A stretch of 64,000 nucleotides of DNA. Origin: Tetracladium setigerum. Lineage: Eukaryota > Ascomycota > Leotiomycetes > Helotiales. A program made the position numbers and the translations under genes. The DNA lies in the NCBI GenBank assembly GCA_031472005.1, contig PZJY01000012.1, forward strand, positions 744,001 to 808,000. Direction: 5' to 3'. Positions 1-12,146 of the stretch are shown here, one piece after another. The notes under the pieces are model-generated. The model ran no database searches. It was not told the origin of the DNA and worked only from the letters and a program-made list of their open reading frames with translations. Each line of letters starts with the position of its first letter. Position 1 is the first letter of the stretch.

Positions 1-3000
1 TGTCTTGAAGCCAATTCTGGCACTTATAGAGTGCCTTTGCGAGGCGAAATCTACTCGAATGGGACGTCCGTATGGTGGCATACATGGTCTACTCGTGTAG
101 TTAACGCAGGGGTTTCGATTTCCGGGCTTTTTAATCCGTCGTCACCCGAGTTTGGCCATTGATGAGATGTTTTTGGCAAGGAAGCGCGATAAAGGACGTG
201 GGGAACTTGAGGTGTTGGAAGAAAGCCGAGCCACGGCTTCACACTCTTGCTATGACCAATATGGCAGGTCAGCCGTGTTTATTCGGTTCGTTAATGACCT
301 CAGAATTGCTTTCCGAGAGTCCACAAGGCCAAACCAACACCGAATATTGTGGATTTTATGAGCTACGTCGTGGTTCGATTCCAATTTCTGCATGGAAAAC
401 GACATATCACATTGAACAGGCGCTTAAAGTGATGGTAGCACAAACACGGTCATGTTGGCTTCGGCTTATTCCACCGGATTGAGATCGCTTGTTACTCTTG
501 ATCGTTTCGTTTTGTTCGATGGGAGGTCGATCTATGACTGTGAATGAAGTGTTGGTGTACAAAAACTGCTGCACTTTACTTTGTGCCGCAACAAACCAAC
601 TCTCGCCCTTCTTCCGCTCTTCCGTACGATTTCGATTAATGAATTCATTTAAACCATTCCAGAATTTTAAATGTGCAGTGAAGCAAATTGATCTTTCATA
701 ACATCCATGTGTGACTAGGGACTCAAGGCGAGATTATGACCAGGATTTAAGCGCTGTTGTTTACATTCGTTTAGCTGATTGGAGGAATCGGGCCCAACAA
801 CTCGGTCGACCCCACCCTCAAAACTCTCTACACGCTGCCTTTATTATCCCGCAGCAGCAAGAGTTTCTGTATTTAAAATAACTTGGTATACTAGATCTTT
901 GTTTTCGCGGTCGTCTACAAGACCAATGGGGGGGTTCATATTGATTCAAAACTGGCAAATCAAGCAGACGCCAGTTCCTGCACTCTGTTTCTCTCTTGTT
1001 TTGATTTTGCAGCCGATTTATTCGTCTCCAGATACCCCATCGTTCTCTGCCCCCAACATGTTGTATGAAGTACACATATCGATGACCTTTTTCGCCAACC
1101 AAATTCCCAAGATCCCCAACTTCCCAAGCCATGTATCTCTGCCACTGTTATACATTCCTTCACCGCTCTGCATAATTGGATCGAACCTCCGTAGACATGC
1201 CTTCATTTGGCAGTGCAACACGATACCATGTTTGGTTCGGCCAGACAAAGAGGCGTGGTTCAACATGACTTGCCAAGTGAGCGTTTTCCGCTCAAGTTTG
1301 GATCGCCTACCCTTGTTTACAATCATAACTATCTTTTCATCATCTTTAATAGGAAGGAGGTTTTCATGTCACAACCTCAGATGGTTTACAAAATTGCAGT
1401 CCTGCCGGGTGGTGATTGAACTTGCATGCAGACCACCAACACGATCCACCTCGTCCACATCACTGCGTGTCTTGAACTTGAACGATGTGACCGTCACAAA
1501 AACGATTTTCCTTCCAAGCCTTTTCCGTACGGAATATGAATACAATTCTTTATTCTCTATCCTTGCGCGAACATTACGCCCGCACAAGGTCTAAAGGCCG
1601 TAAGAGTGACCTGAGAGTTTTGAGGGTCATATGGATCTCCCACCTTGGACAACAGATTTGCTTCTTCGCTATGACCAGCCCTATGCATAAGAGATGTTGT
1701 TTTGAACTTGTGCCACATGCTGCGGGAAAACTCCCCGTATAAGTTCGAGGAAATGTTGAGGAACTCGTGGGCATTGTACCTGACATGACGGCACAAGCGA
1801 AGCGAAACGGTCGTTTCGCTAGAAGTTGAACGTCATTGCTGTATTGTATGTCTCTATGACCCAAGGTAAACAAAGGACGATTTGTGCTTCTTAATCAATA
1901 CGGAATCAGTATTTCAGTTGTTGAAGCTGCTCTGAAGCGGGAGAACTCAGTAATATCTGCTGTCAGGAAATCCATAGACTCACAGTCACAAATACTGCGT
2001 GAAGAGCGACACCACCGCATCGCAGATTTCTTGATTATACGCAATTCGTACGCAAGCTTGTTACAAATTGCTTCCAACCTCGCTCTTGAGAGAATATGAG
2101 GCTCAGTGGGGTTTGGTTTGAGCTTCGTTGCCACATTCCAAAATCTCAACACCCTCCCCCAAATTCATTCCTGCCACGATGAATACGGATGCTTCTGAGC
2201 ACGATATATAAGGAAAGTAGGTTGTAGAATTGTAGGATAGCCATATTTTTTGGTTTTCTGTTCATTGGCTGGGAGGTGGATTTTTTTGGGAGTTCGAGGT
2301 ATTTGATGCGAATGCTGATGAACGCAAGTCGGAAGTTACGGCGGGAAATTCGTGTTCATTGCGAGTGTGATCTGTTATTGTCTAGATCCGCCAATATTCT
2401 ACAGTAAATCTAAAGGATACTGTATGTGGACTTAAGTCTACCGGTGACCTGCCTCTGATTTAATGTTGTTGAAAATAATCGAGCTGAAAAGCCTGAAATG
2501 AGCACATCTTTTTGTAGTGAGTAGGCATGCGGAGTAAACACATCTTTGGTGACAGACAGTACAGAGTGTTTTCCGAATCAAGTTCAAGAACACAGAATTG
2601 AAAGTTAAAAAGGCATAGATCGATATTTACCTGGTGCTTCAGAAGTGACAAAGGATCAAAGGCCGTAACGGCCGTAACTAGCGTATGAGCAGAATGGCAC
2701 AGCAGAATTGCAAGCCATACTAGGAAAATGATTCCTGTGCGCCTGAAGAATTCTTCTACTGTTCCATTGTGAATTGAAATCAAGTTCATCTAAACAGTTG
2801 CCACTTTCCTTTTACTCGTCATACAGGCCCAATATTCTCGACCTGTTGCTCACCGTGAGTCGGTTTCGATCACGCACTACCCTGAACTACTGTTCACGTC
2901 ACAATTGTCCTTTCCTCCATCCAGCGAATCACAACTATCAGCTTCTCTAATACGAAATAATTAGAATATGCCTTTCTAAGCAAACACACATCACAACATA

Positions 3001-3445
3001 CTACTTGCTGCCCTTCAACTTACTCGGAGATCCGATCATTGCGCCGCCTGTGATCAAGAAGATAATACCCCACATTCAAGCAAGTGACATCAGGTAGGGC
3101 ATGAAGGAAGTACGGCGCCAGAGACTCAAGGGGCGGCGAAAAGATAGCACTAAATATCAAAGTCACACAAGACACCATCGAATATGAGAACAATTTTCTA
3201 CGAGTACTATTTTTTTCTTTTGCAAAACCCAAATGCAATGAGCAAACGACCTGTACGCCAGGACCTGAGTAGTTACACCAGAGCAAAAGAATAAGTCATT
3301 ATCCCAAACAAAAAAAAGAAAATCCTTCTCCCCGCCATCCCTCCAATCAATCCATGCAGTTGTAAAAGCGTTATGCTATCCGCCACTGACTTAATTCGAA
3401 ATGGCAGAGCATGAGGATGGAAAGGAAATCGACATTCTAAATATC
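1..3445. other. gene-poor 5' region, no supported gene
   Basis: This stretch is AT-leaning and contains only short open frames without recognisable domains. The longest (779-1594, +, about 271 codons) has no ATG at its start, low-complexity composition and overlapping frames on the other strand, so I do not call it a gene. The last 150 bases or so are probably the 3' UTR of the fibrillarin gene that reads in from the right. No inverted repeats, long terminal repeats or tRNA-like folds were recognised by eye. Confidence 0.5.
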
Positions 3446-4627
3446 TCAAGATGTGGAACGGACATAGCGACCGACAACGATACAATGGTCTCTCTCGAAA
3501 GGCTCTGTTTTGGGTTAGCTTGGCTCGTAGAAAGTGATTCACGTACGTACCCAGAGTCAATTGCTCCAAAGGCTTAATTCTCTCCTCCCTCAACTTGACG
3601 ACCTCACTTGCGAACACGGCTTCTGGGGCGGCGGTACTGTCGATACAGTTGGCCTTGATAGAAATGACAATTCCACCTCCAACCTTCAAGAACAAATGGG
3701 CGTTCAATCCAACGATACGGGCTTGATCTGGTTGAGCAACATCTGCGAAGATCACATCGACCATGGAGACGAGCATTCTGTATCGGAGAGGGTGGCGAGC
3801 ATCTTCGATGATTGGGATGACGTTGGTGCGGTGGGTAGCCATGTTGATCAAATCACGACCGGAACGATGCGAGAACTCAACGGCGAAAACTCTTCCTTCA
3901 GGACCAACGATATCGGCGACGTGAGAGACCGAAGTTCCAGAAGCAGCACCGAGGTAAAGGACCTTTGCTCCGGGCTTGATGAAAATCTCATCCAAACCTC
4001 CCAAGACACCGGCGGCCAACTTACTACGGAAAGGATTCCAGACTCGGTATTCGGTTTTGGTGACATTTGGGGTTCCATCGGCGTTGGGAGCTGCGCTGTT
4101 CTCGACACTGATGCGCTTCTCACCGTACACAGACTCGCCGGGGGCGATGTTCTTGGTGACCAACATATCTTCCTTGCCTCTTGCGACAAAGATACCACCA
4201 TGACGATGGGGTTCCTGTGGGCGTTAGATTTCGCATCACAATGAGAATGAGAATAAGAATACATACAACGATGGTCTTTGCTCCGCCCTTTGCTCCAGCT
4301 CCGCCGCGGGGTCCTCCACGACCTCTGGGTGCTCCACGGCCTCCTCGAGCGCCACCACGACCGCCTCTGCTATCGCCTTTTGAGAGTTAGCCATTGTATT
4401 CTATGTCTGTCGCATGCGCAATGCTCCATTGAGCGCAAGCCGACAATACAATTCCTGAAGCATAAAGGCTTGCAGTGAATTGGCCGACAAAGACAATATT
4501 ACTGACCTCTGCCACCACCTCTTGAGAATCCTCCACGTCCTCCACGATCACCACCTCGTCCACCGCCAAATCCACCGCGTCCTCCACGGTCTCCGCCACG
4601 TCCGCCTCGGGGTGTGAATGGTGCCAT
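3446..4627 (-). CDS. NOP1: fibrillarin, box C/D snoRNP 2'-O-methyltransferase
   Basis: Fibrillarin is the nucleolar SAM-dependent methyltransferase of box C/D snoRNPs, which 2'-O-methylates rRNA. Four exons (4627-4507, 4376-4267, 4214-3551, 3504-3446) join in frame to about 317 aa, the usual length. The N-terminus is a long GAR domain of RGG/GGRGG repeats (about residues 5-75), followed by the KTIVEPHRHGGIFVARGKED segment typical of the family. The methyltransferase fold has the VLYLGAASGTSVSHVADIVG SAM-binding loop and the EQLTLEPFERDHCIVVGRY tail, the latter only after splicing the last 46-nt intron. All introns are GT-AG. The start ATG directly begins the MAPFTPRGGRGG tail. The first intron separates parts of the GAR repeat. 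No damage is visible. Confidence 0.97.
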
Positions 4628-6265
4628 CTCTATGTGTGTTGTGCGAAAACGGTTGAGTTGTCGTACTTTTGGTGGTTGGAGAGCTTTTTGGTTTCGAGGT
4701 TTCAAGAAAAAAATAAAAGATTTCGATCGAGCTTCGACCAATGAGAATGGCGCTAACGAACGGTGGGCAGAGTGCCAAGCCAGGCTTAATCAGCAGCTTG
4801 TCACAATATCGCCAATCAGACTTTCTTCGCAGGTGAAGATATACTCACATAACCCCAAAACATTGTGAGATGACAAAAGCAATCAGCACGCCTTGCGCAG
4901 TATGCGAGAGATCTCTCAGCCAACATCACTCCATCCCAACTCCACATCTCTTTGACACTGCTCACACAGGATTGAAGAGAAGAAGCTCTCAACTTCTTGT
5001 GGTTCTCGGCCAAATTGTTCTGTGTCCACAGGCAACAGGACATGAGTCTTTTCATCTGAAGCTCCCCTCATTGAAAAAGTTTGTCAATATCGGCAGTTGA
5101 CAGATAACTTACATCTTGTCATCTTCTGTGGGGAAAACTGACCCAAAGCGCGGGAATGCTTCAACAAAACGCTCCTCCCCCCAAGTCGAAACTCAACGGC
5201 GGTGCATCTCAAACATCGAACCCAACCCCGATACGATCAATATCAGATGTCATCTGTTGATTTGGGTGTTAAAAACTCACATATACATGTCAGTTGGGCA
5301 ATTTGTTCGGACGGTCAGCATGAGCTAAGCCCACGAGTTTTTACATCGTCAAGTCCTCCGTTGAAGTCATCGGATAGTCTTCTTCCAGAGTCGATGCTTG
5401 TCTCTTTCAATGCAATCTATTTTCGAACAACCATGTCATGAATAAAATATGTCATCTGCTATCTTTTCGTCTTCAGTGCGTCATGTCAGCTCATTCTTCG
5501 ACTCGGAATCACAATTGTCAAAATCTCAGGTATATCGATTCGTCTTATGGCATTTGCAGTGGCGTTCGTCCCGTTTATCAGCTCGTCAATAATCCCATCT
5601 CTCACCTCATCTGTTACAAACGTTGCTCCGTCCAAAGTTCAAACCACATTGGTTTCGTGGTGGTCTTGAAACTAGCTCCTCATGAATGCCAAGACATCCC
5701 AAGGAGACCTGTTTCACAACCCGTCCACATCACAATTGGTCAATCAGGAATTAAGCACCGTCGCAGTGACCATGTGCTACCATCACAGTGTGATGAGATG
5801 AAAAGCTGTCAGCTCAAAGTTCGAACGGGACAAGTCAGAAATGCATTGACACAGCCTGGGTTCATGCGCTTGGCTCACTCTGCATCAACGCTTTGAGGTT
5901 TTACTGAGCAAGGAGCACCTTCGGATGACCACACATTCGGGAAGCGCATACAATGTTTGTTGTCGATGATACTGTTCTCTGAGAAGGCTGGGCGAGCTCA
6001 GTAAACTATTTGAAATCCACCCCTTGAAGATTCCCTCTCTTCCGTCCGGGCAGTGATGGATCCGTGTAGATCATTCCTGGGGAGTATGAGGATGAGAACA
6101 AATATATATACTACTTGATCTCTGTGATGATCAAAAATATTCTCAACACAAACAACTTTAATTTCAACCCAATTCATTCTTTCAGAGCGCCCCAGTGGCC
6201 GCCACCTTCATTTTTAATTACCCTCATTTTCAGCATCAACCTTCCAGTCCTTCTCACTCTTCATC
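4628..6265. other. intergenic tract with many box C/D-like motifs
   Basis: About 1.6 kb between the divergent fibrillarin and secreted-protein genes. No open frame here looks coding. Read on the minus strand, the part at about 4870-5910 has many GATGA/TGATG-like words (near 5885, 5785, 5735, 5608, 5452, 5365, 5250, 5122, 4928) and many CTGA words (near 5837, 5815, 5745, 5580, 5530, 5485, 5320, 5297, 5243, 4882). This resembles a box C/D snoRNA cluster or its host transcript, but I could not define convincing terminal stems or rRNA antisense elements. A TATA-like run (about 6103-6112) probably serves the secreted-protein gene. Confidence 0.25.
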
Positions 6266-7201
6266 ATGCTTTTCTCCAGACTATCAACAGCCCTCTTGGG
6301 ATTTGCTTCATTAGCATCGGCTAGTCAGTTTCCCCACTCCAGCCTTTCACCTGACTTTATGCTAACTATAATCAGGCCCGGTTGCATACAACGCTCTTGC
6401 CGTGCGAGAAGCATCTGCCATTGAACGAGGAATCGTTTGGGCGCCTCGAGGGCTCCAATCAAGAGATCGCAACGACAACAACAGAAACAACAACAACAAT
6501 AACAACCGAAACCGAAACCGAAATAACATCATCATCCTCCAACCCGTCAACGTTCAAGTCAATCAAATTCAAATCATCCAAGAAGTTCAGATCGTGAACG
6601 TGATCCAGAACCTCATCCTTGTCGTTGGTCTCGATAATGCGCGAGACAACGTTCGAAGAAACCACTACAGAAACAGGAACCGAAACCGCGATGTCGTAAG
6701 TACCCAAACTTTTCCATTTTTAAACATAATATCTAACTCTTACAGAATACTGTCGTTATTGTCGTTGTCGTGGTCGTCGATGCTCGAGACCGAAACAACC
6801 AGAGAACTCGCTATGTGACGCGCCTCGTTGAATCAAACCCCGAGGCCGCGACCAAGGAATGGGTAGCCGTCACTGAACAAAGCACCTTGACTGTCGACAG
6901 TCAGCCAACCGCTACCGGTGCCGTGGGATCAACGGCCGTTCCATCCATTCCAGAGGAGGTCGGTGGTGAAGCTGTTGCCCCACAAGTTGGAGTTTATGAT
7001 CCTTCTGCTGCTTTGGACGTTAACTCTGGAGAAGCACTCCTACCATCGAACATTGTGGAACCCTCTTTCAATGGTGCTCGATCAGAGCAGGATCCAGCTA
7101 TCATTCTTGAGGCCAACCAAAATGTATTCATCGTTTTCGATGATCAAAATGACAACAGAAACAACGGAAACAACAACCGAGGAGGAAACGGCAGGGACTA
7201 G
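6266..7201 (+). CDS. secreted Asn/Arg-rich low-complexity protein
   Basis: Three exons (6266-6323, 6376-6695, 6746-7201) give about 277 aa. The first exon encodes a classic signal peptide (MLFSRLSTALLGFASLASA), with the cleavage region at the exon junction. The mature protein starts with a short pro-like stretch, then an Asn/Arg-rich run (NNNRNNNNNNNRNRNRN), a hydrophobic Val/Ile/Gln-rich segment, a second NRNRNRD run and a poly-Val stretch just after intron 2. The acidic, Pro/Ala-rich C-terminal half ends with another Asn/Gly/Arg-rich tail. No catalytic domain and very few Cys are visible. It is probably an extracellular or cell-wall protein, and the Asn-rich plus beta-branched makeup could favour aggregation. 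The family is not recognised. Gene structure is well supported, with GT-AG introns of 50-52 nt and CTAAC branch points. Confidence 0.8.
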
Positions 7202-8284
7202 AGCATGATGGCGGTTCTCTATGAATGATGTGCAGCATGCAAAATCAACTGGCGCCGCAAAAGGTCACCTGTTTTGCTTTGTGCTTATGTTTAATGTTTG
7301 TAATGGCGCATGTGCCCTGGGTTTGATAGAAGGGTGGGAAGGGCTGGAAGGGCTGTCAGTCTTCGGTAGATCCGAGACTTAGAATGAGGAGTTGGATCTT
7401 GTATTTGGTGCATCTTTGTACGCAATTTAGGATACCTTTATACCAATTTGTCTTCCATGCACTTTGCCTGACCTGAAGTCGTTTCTTTTGACCTTGACGT
7501 TGTATCTGTTCCTGGCCACAGAATGAAGTAGTAAGCCATGCGCATGAGATCTAGACCCTTCGTCTATCTCTACGATCGAACAACCGACATGCACAATAAA
7601 GTTCTCGGTATTCCAGCCTTGCATATCTACAGTAAGTTACAGAGTAAAGTACTGTGCAAGAGCAAGTTAATCTCCCAATAAATGGTCTCCCGTCTTTTGC
7701 CGTCGACAGAGTGCACCATAAATCCATTATTATTATCTGATTGGCGATCTAGATTCCTCGCCAATGTGACCTTCGGGCAAGCCGAGGGATGTTCAATGCT
7801 CAAGCTTCGTCCTCTTGGCCGGGGCTTCAACCTCCCCCACCAATCACAACGCCAAAGCTTGGGGATGGCGCTCAATCTTCGCTGAAATGGGAACGACCAG
7901 GTTTCCCCCGATCTTAGTTGTGGTTCGCTGCCACCCCGAAAATGAACAGGGTGGTCGGCCTTTGAACGTCATGGCAGCACTGTGAGACAAGTATATGATG
8001 TCGAGCTTCCCCCGCGAGGATGGATGGGAGGTGATGGGTTGACTTCCAACTATCTTGTTTCTCTGCCACCTTTGCCATTACATACTCATCTACTTGCGAT
8101 TCATTCCAACTGAATCTACCTACATTCCAAAAGATTATAAACCAACAACAAGCTGTTATCAGCCTTGAGTCCCAACAATCCCGCAAACGCTTTGTCGTAC
8201 GATACCCGATATCAGCGCAAAGTTCAAACAACAACTACAAACCTTAGACCAAGAAACCAGATATAGCAACAAAACTAGATCAAG
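7202..8284. other. intergenic, 3' UTR and promoter
   Basis: The first few hundred bases are T/G-rich and likely the 3' UTR of the secreted-protein gene. The segment before 8285 is pyrimidine- and A-rich, as expected for a fungal promoter and 5' leader. No gene or repeat is seen. Confidence 0.5.
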
Positions 8285-8842
8285 ATGGGTTTCCGAGATC
8301 ACTTCCGCAGCAACAAACGCTCCGACGACCGCACATCCTCCATCTCCTCCTCTTCCACAGCCGGCAAAGCCAACACGGGTACAACCACGCCCAACAACGA
8401 CCTCACCACCAACCCATCCCCTCTCCAAACCTCCAAAACACACGTCGACAAGACCAGCGACAAAGGAACTCCTCAAATCACACTCACCAAGACGCACTCG
8501 CGTCTCGCGAGAACGCTGACATGGCACGCATTCTCCTCGGCGGACAAGAAAGAAGCAACGAAAGATAAGCAGCTCAAGGCTTGGGCGAAAGAGGACGCCG
8601 TTGAATGGACTAGTCCGATGAGCCAGCGGCCGGGGAGGAAGGATATGGGTTGTCAGAATACGTTGAGGGCGTTTGATTTTAGGCAGGCGGCGTTGGGGGA
8701 GAAGGAGAGGATGGGGAGTGTAGGAGATGTTAGTCCGAGCTGTTCGAGGGTGGGAAGTGTGGATAATGGGGTTGGTTTGGTGCAGCAGAAGAGGTTGAGT
8801 GCGGCGGGTCCGGGGAAGTTGAGTCAGGAGATTGCGAGATAG
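8285..8842 (+). CDS. small basic hypothetical protein
   Basis: A single uninterrupted 185-aa frame from an ATG in good context (AAGATGGG). The N-terminal 60 residues are Ser/Thr-rich and low in complexity. The central part (about residues 68-125) is more ordered and basic, with a Trp-containing LARTLTWHAF segment and an AWAKEDAVEWTSPMSQRPGR segment, and looks like the conserved core. The tail is Ser/Gly-rich. No signal peptide or membrane segment is visible. Codon use, sharply C-ending in the first half, suggests a real gene. I do not recognise the family. Confidence 0.7.
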   Translation: MGFRDHFRSNKRSDDRTSSISSSSTAGKANTGTTTPNNDLTTNPSPLQTSKTHVDKTSDKGTPQITLTKTHSRLARTLTWHAFSSADKKEATKDKQLKAWAKEDAVEWTSPMSQRPGRKDMGCQNTLRAFDFRQAALGEKERMGSVGDVSPSCSRVGSVDNGVGLVQQKRLSAAGPGKLSQEIAR

Positions 8843-11214
8843 ATATTTAGAAGAAGTACTGAAGGGGAGAGATGTGGATGATGATTATATGATGGAGTTC
8901 AAAATGATACTCGAGTATGGAGTTGGTAGTTTTGGGATGGCGTAATATGGGTTGGGAAAAAACTAGCCTTCGTACATGCAAGAGGTTTCTGATTACAGAT
9001 CAGTCCTATACTTTCGTAGCACTATACAAGTATGCATATATTTGTTTGTACCTCATCCAAGCATTAACATCCCCTTATTTTAATGCCAGATCTCGAGCAT
9101 GCATTCTTTGAATAGAGGAGGAAGCAATATCTCATCTCAAAGAAGTACAACTTTCCAATATCAATTCCTCCTATACCAAAGAAGCGCATTTCCGCAACCC
9201 CACGCAGGTAGTAATTGCACAATAATCCAAGAACAAGTTTTTGTTTTCCTTCATGATGCAATAATGCAAGCTCCCACCACCACTTTGCATTTCTTCATCA
9301 AAGACTCAAGACGAAACCCGAGCAAATCAAAATGTTAGTATTCCGAAGGTATCTGATGGCATGTCAATTGTATTGGTTCGCAAAAAGCATTGCATGTCTT
9401 AACCTTGTCCAGCTGTGCATGAGCTGAAGTCGTCGTCCACGTCGTCAAAAGTTATTGAATGCAAGAAAGTTTAACCACGGCTTCCAATTAGTATTGCTAG
9501 GTAGGTGGGTTTGAAAAAGTTATGTTTTTATTCTTGTGAGTATTGATTCACTCACTCACTCCACCTTGTCCACCGAAAGGGACCACCTGGGGATTTAAGG
9601 TTTTGAGAGCACCACCGCCCGTGCGTTGTCAGAATTGGGGGGGTTTTGGGGTAGATTGGTACAGCAATTTGCATTTCCTTTTCCACACGCAATTTGGAGT
9701 TTCAAAGTTGGGATTCTGCTATTGTGAATTGACCTCTAATATCTAGCGACATCCCCGAACTTGCTTTGAAATACGGGTCGTGATCATCTATCCACCTCCT
9801 TTCCACGAATTCTAACAAGTGGGGTCAGAAATTTGGGACGCTATCGAGCAACCGACCACTTGCTGTGCAGCCAGGCGCTATTTTAGTGATCACCGACAAT
9901 CTGGTGAAAGACAGACGCCATCTCCATCATCAACATACGCTACAATGAATCGAAAGCGTGTCAGATGTACGATTTTATGTGCATGATAGTTCGTCAAATC
10001 TTGTCAAGGTGAAGGCTCCTTTGCTCTTCTGCCCGGCGTGCCTGTTTTGACACAACTAACTAATCTCGATAGCTTGATGGGATATGGATCCCCTCATCAA
10101 CGCTCTCGAGCTTTCTCCCTCAAGAGCAGCCAGTCGGCACCTACGTGAAGTCCTGCGTACATGTATGGTAGAGATAAGGCAGGAAGATACAAACATCGAG
10201 GGGGGATCTCGAGTATTCGAACGATGGCTATGGAAGATCCCCAAAAACGAGCCGTTCTGGCCGGATTGCTGCCCCTTTGTCATTCACAGACAACATTGTG
10301 CTATTATACTTTGCTCGCTGGTGGATATCACTACTTACGGAGCATAGCCTCTGGGCGGTCAGTACGGTCTCTTTGTCTCTCTGACTGGTGTGGAGTGGAA
10401 AGTCCATATTGTTGTAATTCGTGTCTGCAGTCTGGTCCGAGAGAAGGAGCCCACATGGCGCTCACCTAACAGAACCGACCGAGTGATCGGGACGTGAGCG
10501 TTACAATGTCTGATCTATCGATCCAGCGCTCTGGTTCATGACGTCCACTAGTGTAGTGTCTTGAGCAGGTACTTTAGGTAGTTCCTCTACTGCAAACTTG
10601 CTTAGCGTTCACATCGGCTGCTCAAGTGGAGCCAGGAGCAAAAGGACAACTTCATCGGCAGTTTACAATGACGCTGTTCTCAAGTTTCTAGGCCAAGAGT
10701 GTTTCTGCAAATTGTTCATCCTTTCATGGCTGGCTGTTTACGGAGAAAGGGTGGGAATATCTGCAAAACTTTTATGCTTTTACAAGTATTGATAGAGAAA
10801 GATGGACCGTTTCGTGATTACCGGGCTTCGTTGTCCCGAGGAGCAGCATTGGTGAGACCTCGAGGCTGTTAGTTGCTGCTATGCCATCGAGATCTGATAA
10901 TTTGAGATCCATGCAAAGATTTACTGTACGTTCCTGTGGGGTTTGCGCTACTTCGCCTGGTCATAAGTCATTTTCTCCAGAAGTTAGCCCCAGACCTCAA
11001 CCCAACAGACAACTTCACTCCATATCAAGAACAAGAGTACAAAAATGAGCATGGCCATTAGTACATTGAAAGTATATATACAGATGTGGGTTGTACAGAA
11101 TTGCATTCCCCCTATTAGGGAACGCATATGCTACAGAAGGGATTAGAGTTGCGACTCCCATGAATGCTTTCATTGCCTCGTCTGGTTGACGTTTTGATGC
11201 TCTCTCCCTCCAAC
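8843..11214. other. long intergenic region with a possible small or relict gene
   Basis: About 2.4 kb with no clearly supported gene. At 9954 an ATG opens a very short frame, followed about 110 bases later by a good acceptor (CTAACTAATCTCGATAG, ending at 10072). Two short protein-like stretches follow: a 30-codon frame with QPVGTYVKSC and, near 10350-10490, a frame with GLFVSLTGVEWKVHIVV. I could not join them without assuming weak donors, so this may be a small spliced gene, a relic or chance. The rest is AT-rich with no repeats noted. Confidence 0.2.
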
Positions 11215-12146
11215 CTAGACATACAGTTGGGGAATAGTCTCTCCAAAGAAGTTCTCGGCGGGAGTATCTGTCTGGTTCTGAGCAAGTGCCAATGCTTTGC
11301 CGATCAGTACTGGAACATCTGGGTTTGTCAACGTTGCCAGAAATCTGTCTGCATCCGCCAGGAGTTCGGCGAGTGTTGGCCTTGTTGCGGCATTGATCGA
11401 TTGCTTGGCCAGACCAATGGCTGGGAGAGAGAACAAGACAAAGCGAGAGATGAGAGCATCGATGTGACCATTCATTGCCGCGGTAGAGTCGAAGGCCTTG
11501 TTGATCCATCCGACCTCTGCTGCCTCCACAGCACCAATATCGTTTCCGCTGAGAACATACTCCATCGCACGACCACGACCAATCAAACGGGGCAAGAAAT
11601 TGCTTCCACCAGCTCCTGGGATAAGACCCAGTCCGATTTCTGGCTGACCCATGAGCGTGTGGGTTGTAGTTGCAAATCGCATGTCCAAAGAGGTCAAAAA
11701 CTCATTGCCTGCACCGCGCGATTTACCTTCAACAGCGGCGATGGTAATCTGGTTGAGGGTGCTCATGTCGAAAAGTAACTGAGCGGTGCGGTGGGCAACG
11801 GTTGGATCTAATTTCAATTAGACGAGATATCGAGGAATTTGTTTAGGGTCAACTAACCGAAAGGAGTAATGAGAAGATCCAAGTGGTTGACGAAGAAACG
11901 GGGGACATCGCTTGTGAATAGGATGACCTTTGTCTCCGTATCGTTACGGAGCTTTTGGACAATATCGGTCAAGCCGGCGAGAGCGTCAAGACCCCAAACA
12001 TTGACAGGAGGGTTGTTGAAAGCGACTTCAAGAACACCTGCTCTGGATTGGTTGAGGCGGAGTCCAGGGTAGGCAGGGAAGTCGAGAGCAAACACGGTAG
12101 ACGCAATCATAGAGAGCGCCGAGAGGCGAATCCAGGAGGGAGACAT
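11215..12146 (-). CDS. enoyl-CoA hydratase/isomerase (crotonase) family protein with signal peptide
   Basis: Two exons (12146-11858 and 11807-11215, 50-nt intron) give 293 aa. The crotonase fold is clear: LEVAFNNPPVNVWGLDAL near residue 40, the oxyanion-hole region AAVEGKSRGAGNEF, and GQPEIGLGLIPGAGGSNFLP. Both glutamates that act as acid/base in enoyl-CoA hydratases are present (the E of GAGNEF and the E of GQPEI), so hydratase-type chemistry is possible. Oddly, the N-terminus (MSPSWIRLSALSMIASTVFA) reads as a secretory signal with cleavage after TVFA, and there is no peroxisomal C-terminal tripeptide (it ends QLYV). The substrate is unknown. The gene is divergent from an alpha/beta hydrolase across a 1-kb spacer with repeated CCGAACC boxes. 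Confidence 0.88.

Noticed and set aside
363..385. B-box-like GGTTCGATTCC, possible tRNA
   Set aside because: The bases around it do not form a T-stem or an acceptor stem, and no A box is found at the right distance.
779..1594. 271-codon open frame on the + strand
   Set aside because: It opens without an ATG, has no domain, overlaps equally long frames on the other strand and lacks coding-like composition.
3273..3445. Extension of the fibrillarin frame to 3273
   Set aside because: This reads through the last intron; splicing at 3550/3505 gives the conserved C-terminus and a stop at 3446.
5438..5896. 152-codon open frame in the fibrillarin upstream region
   Set aside because: Mixed Cys/Ser/His composition without a domain, no splice context, and it lies in the tract that looks noncoding.
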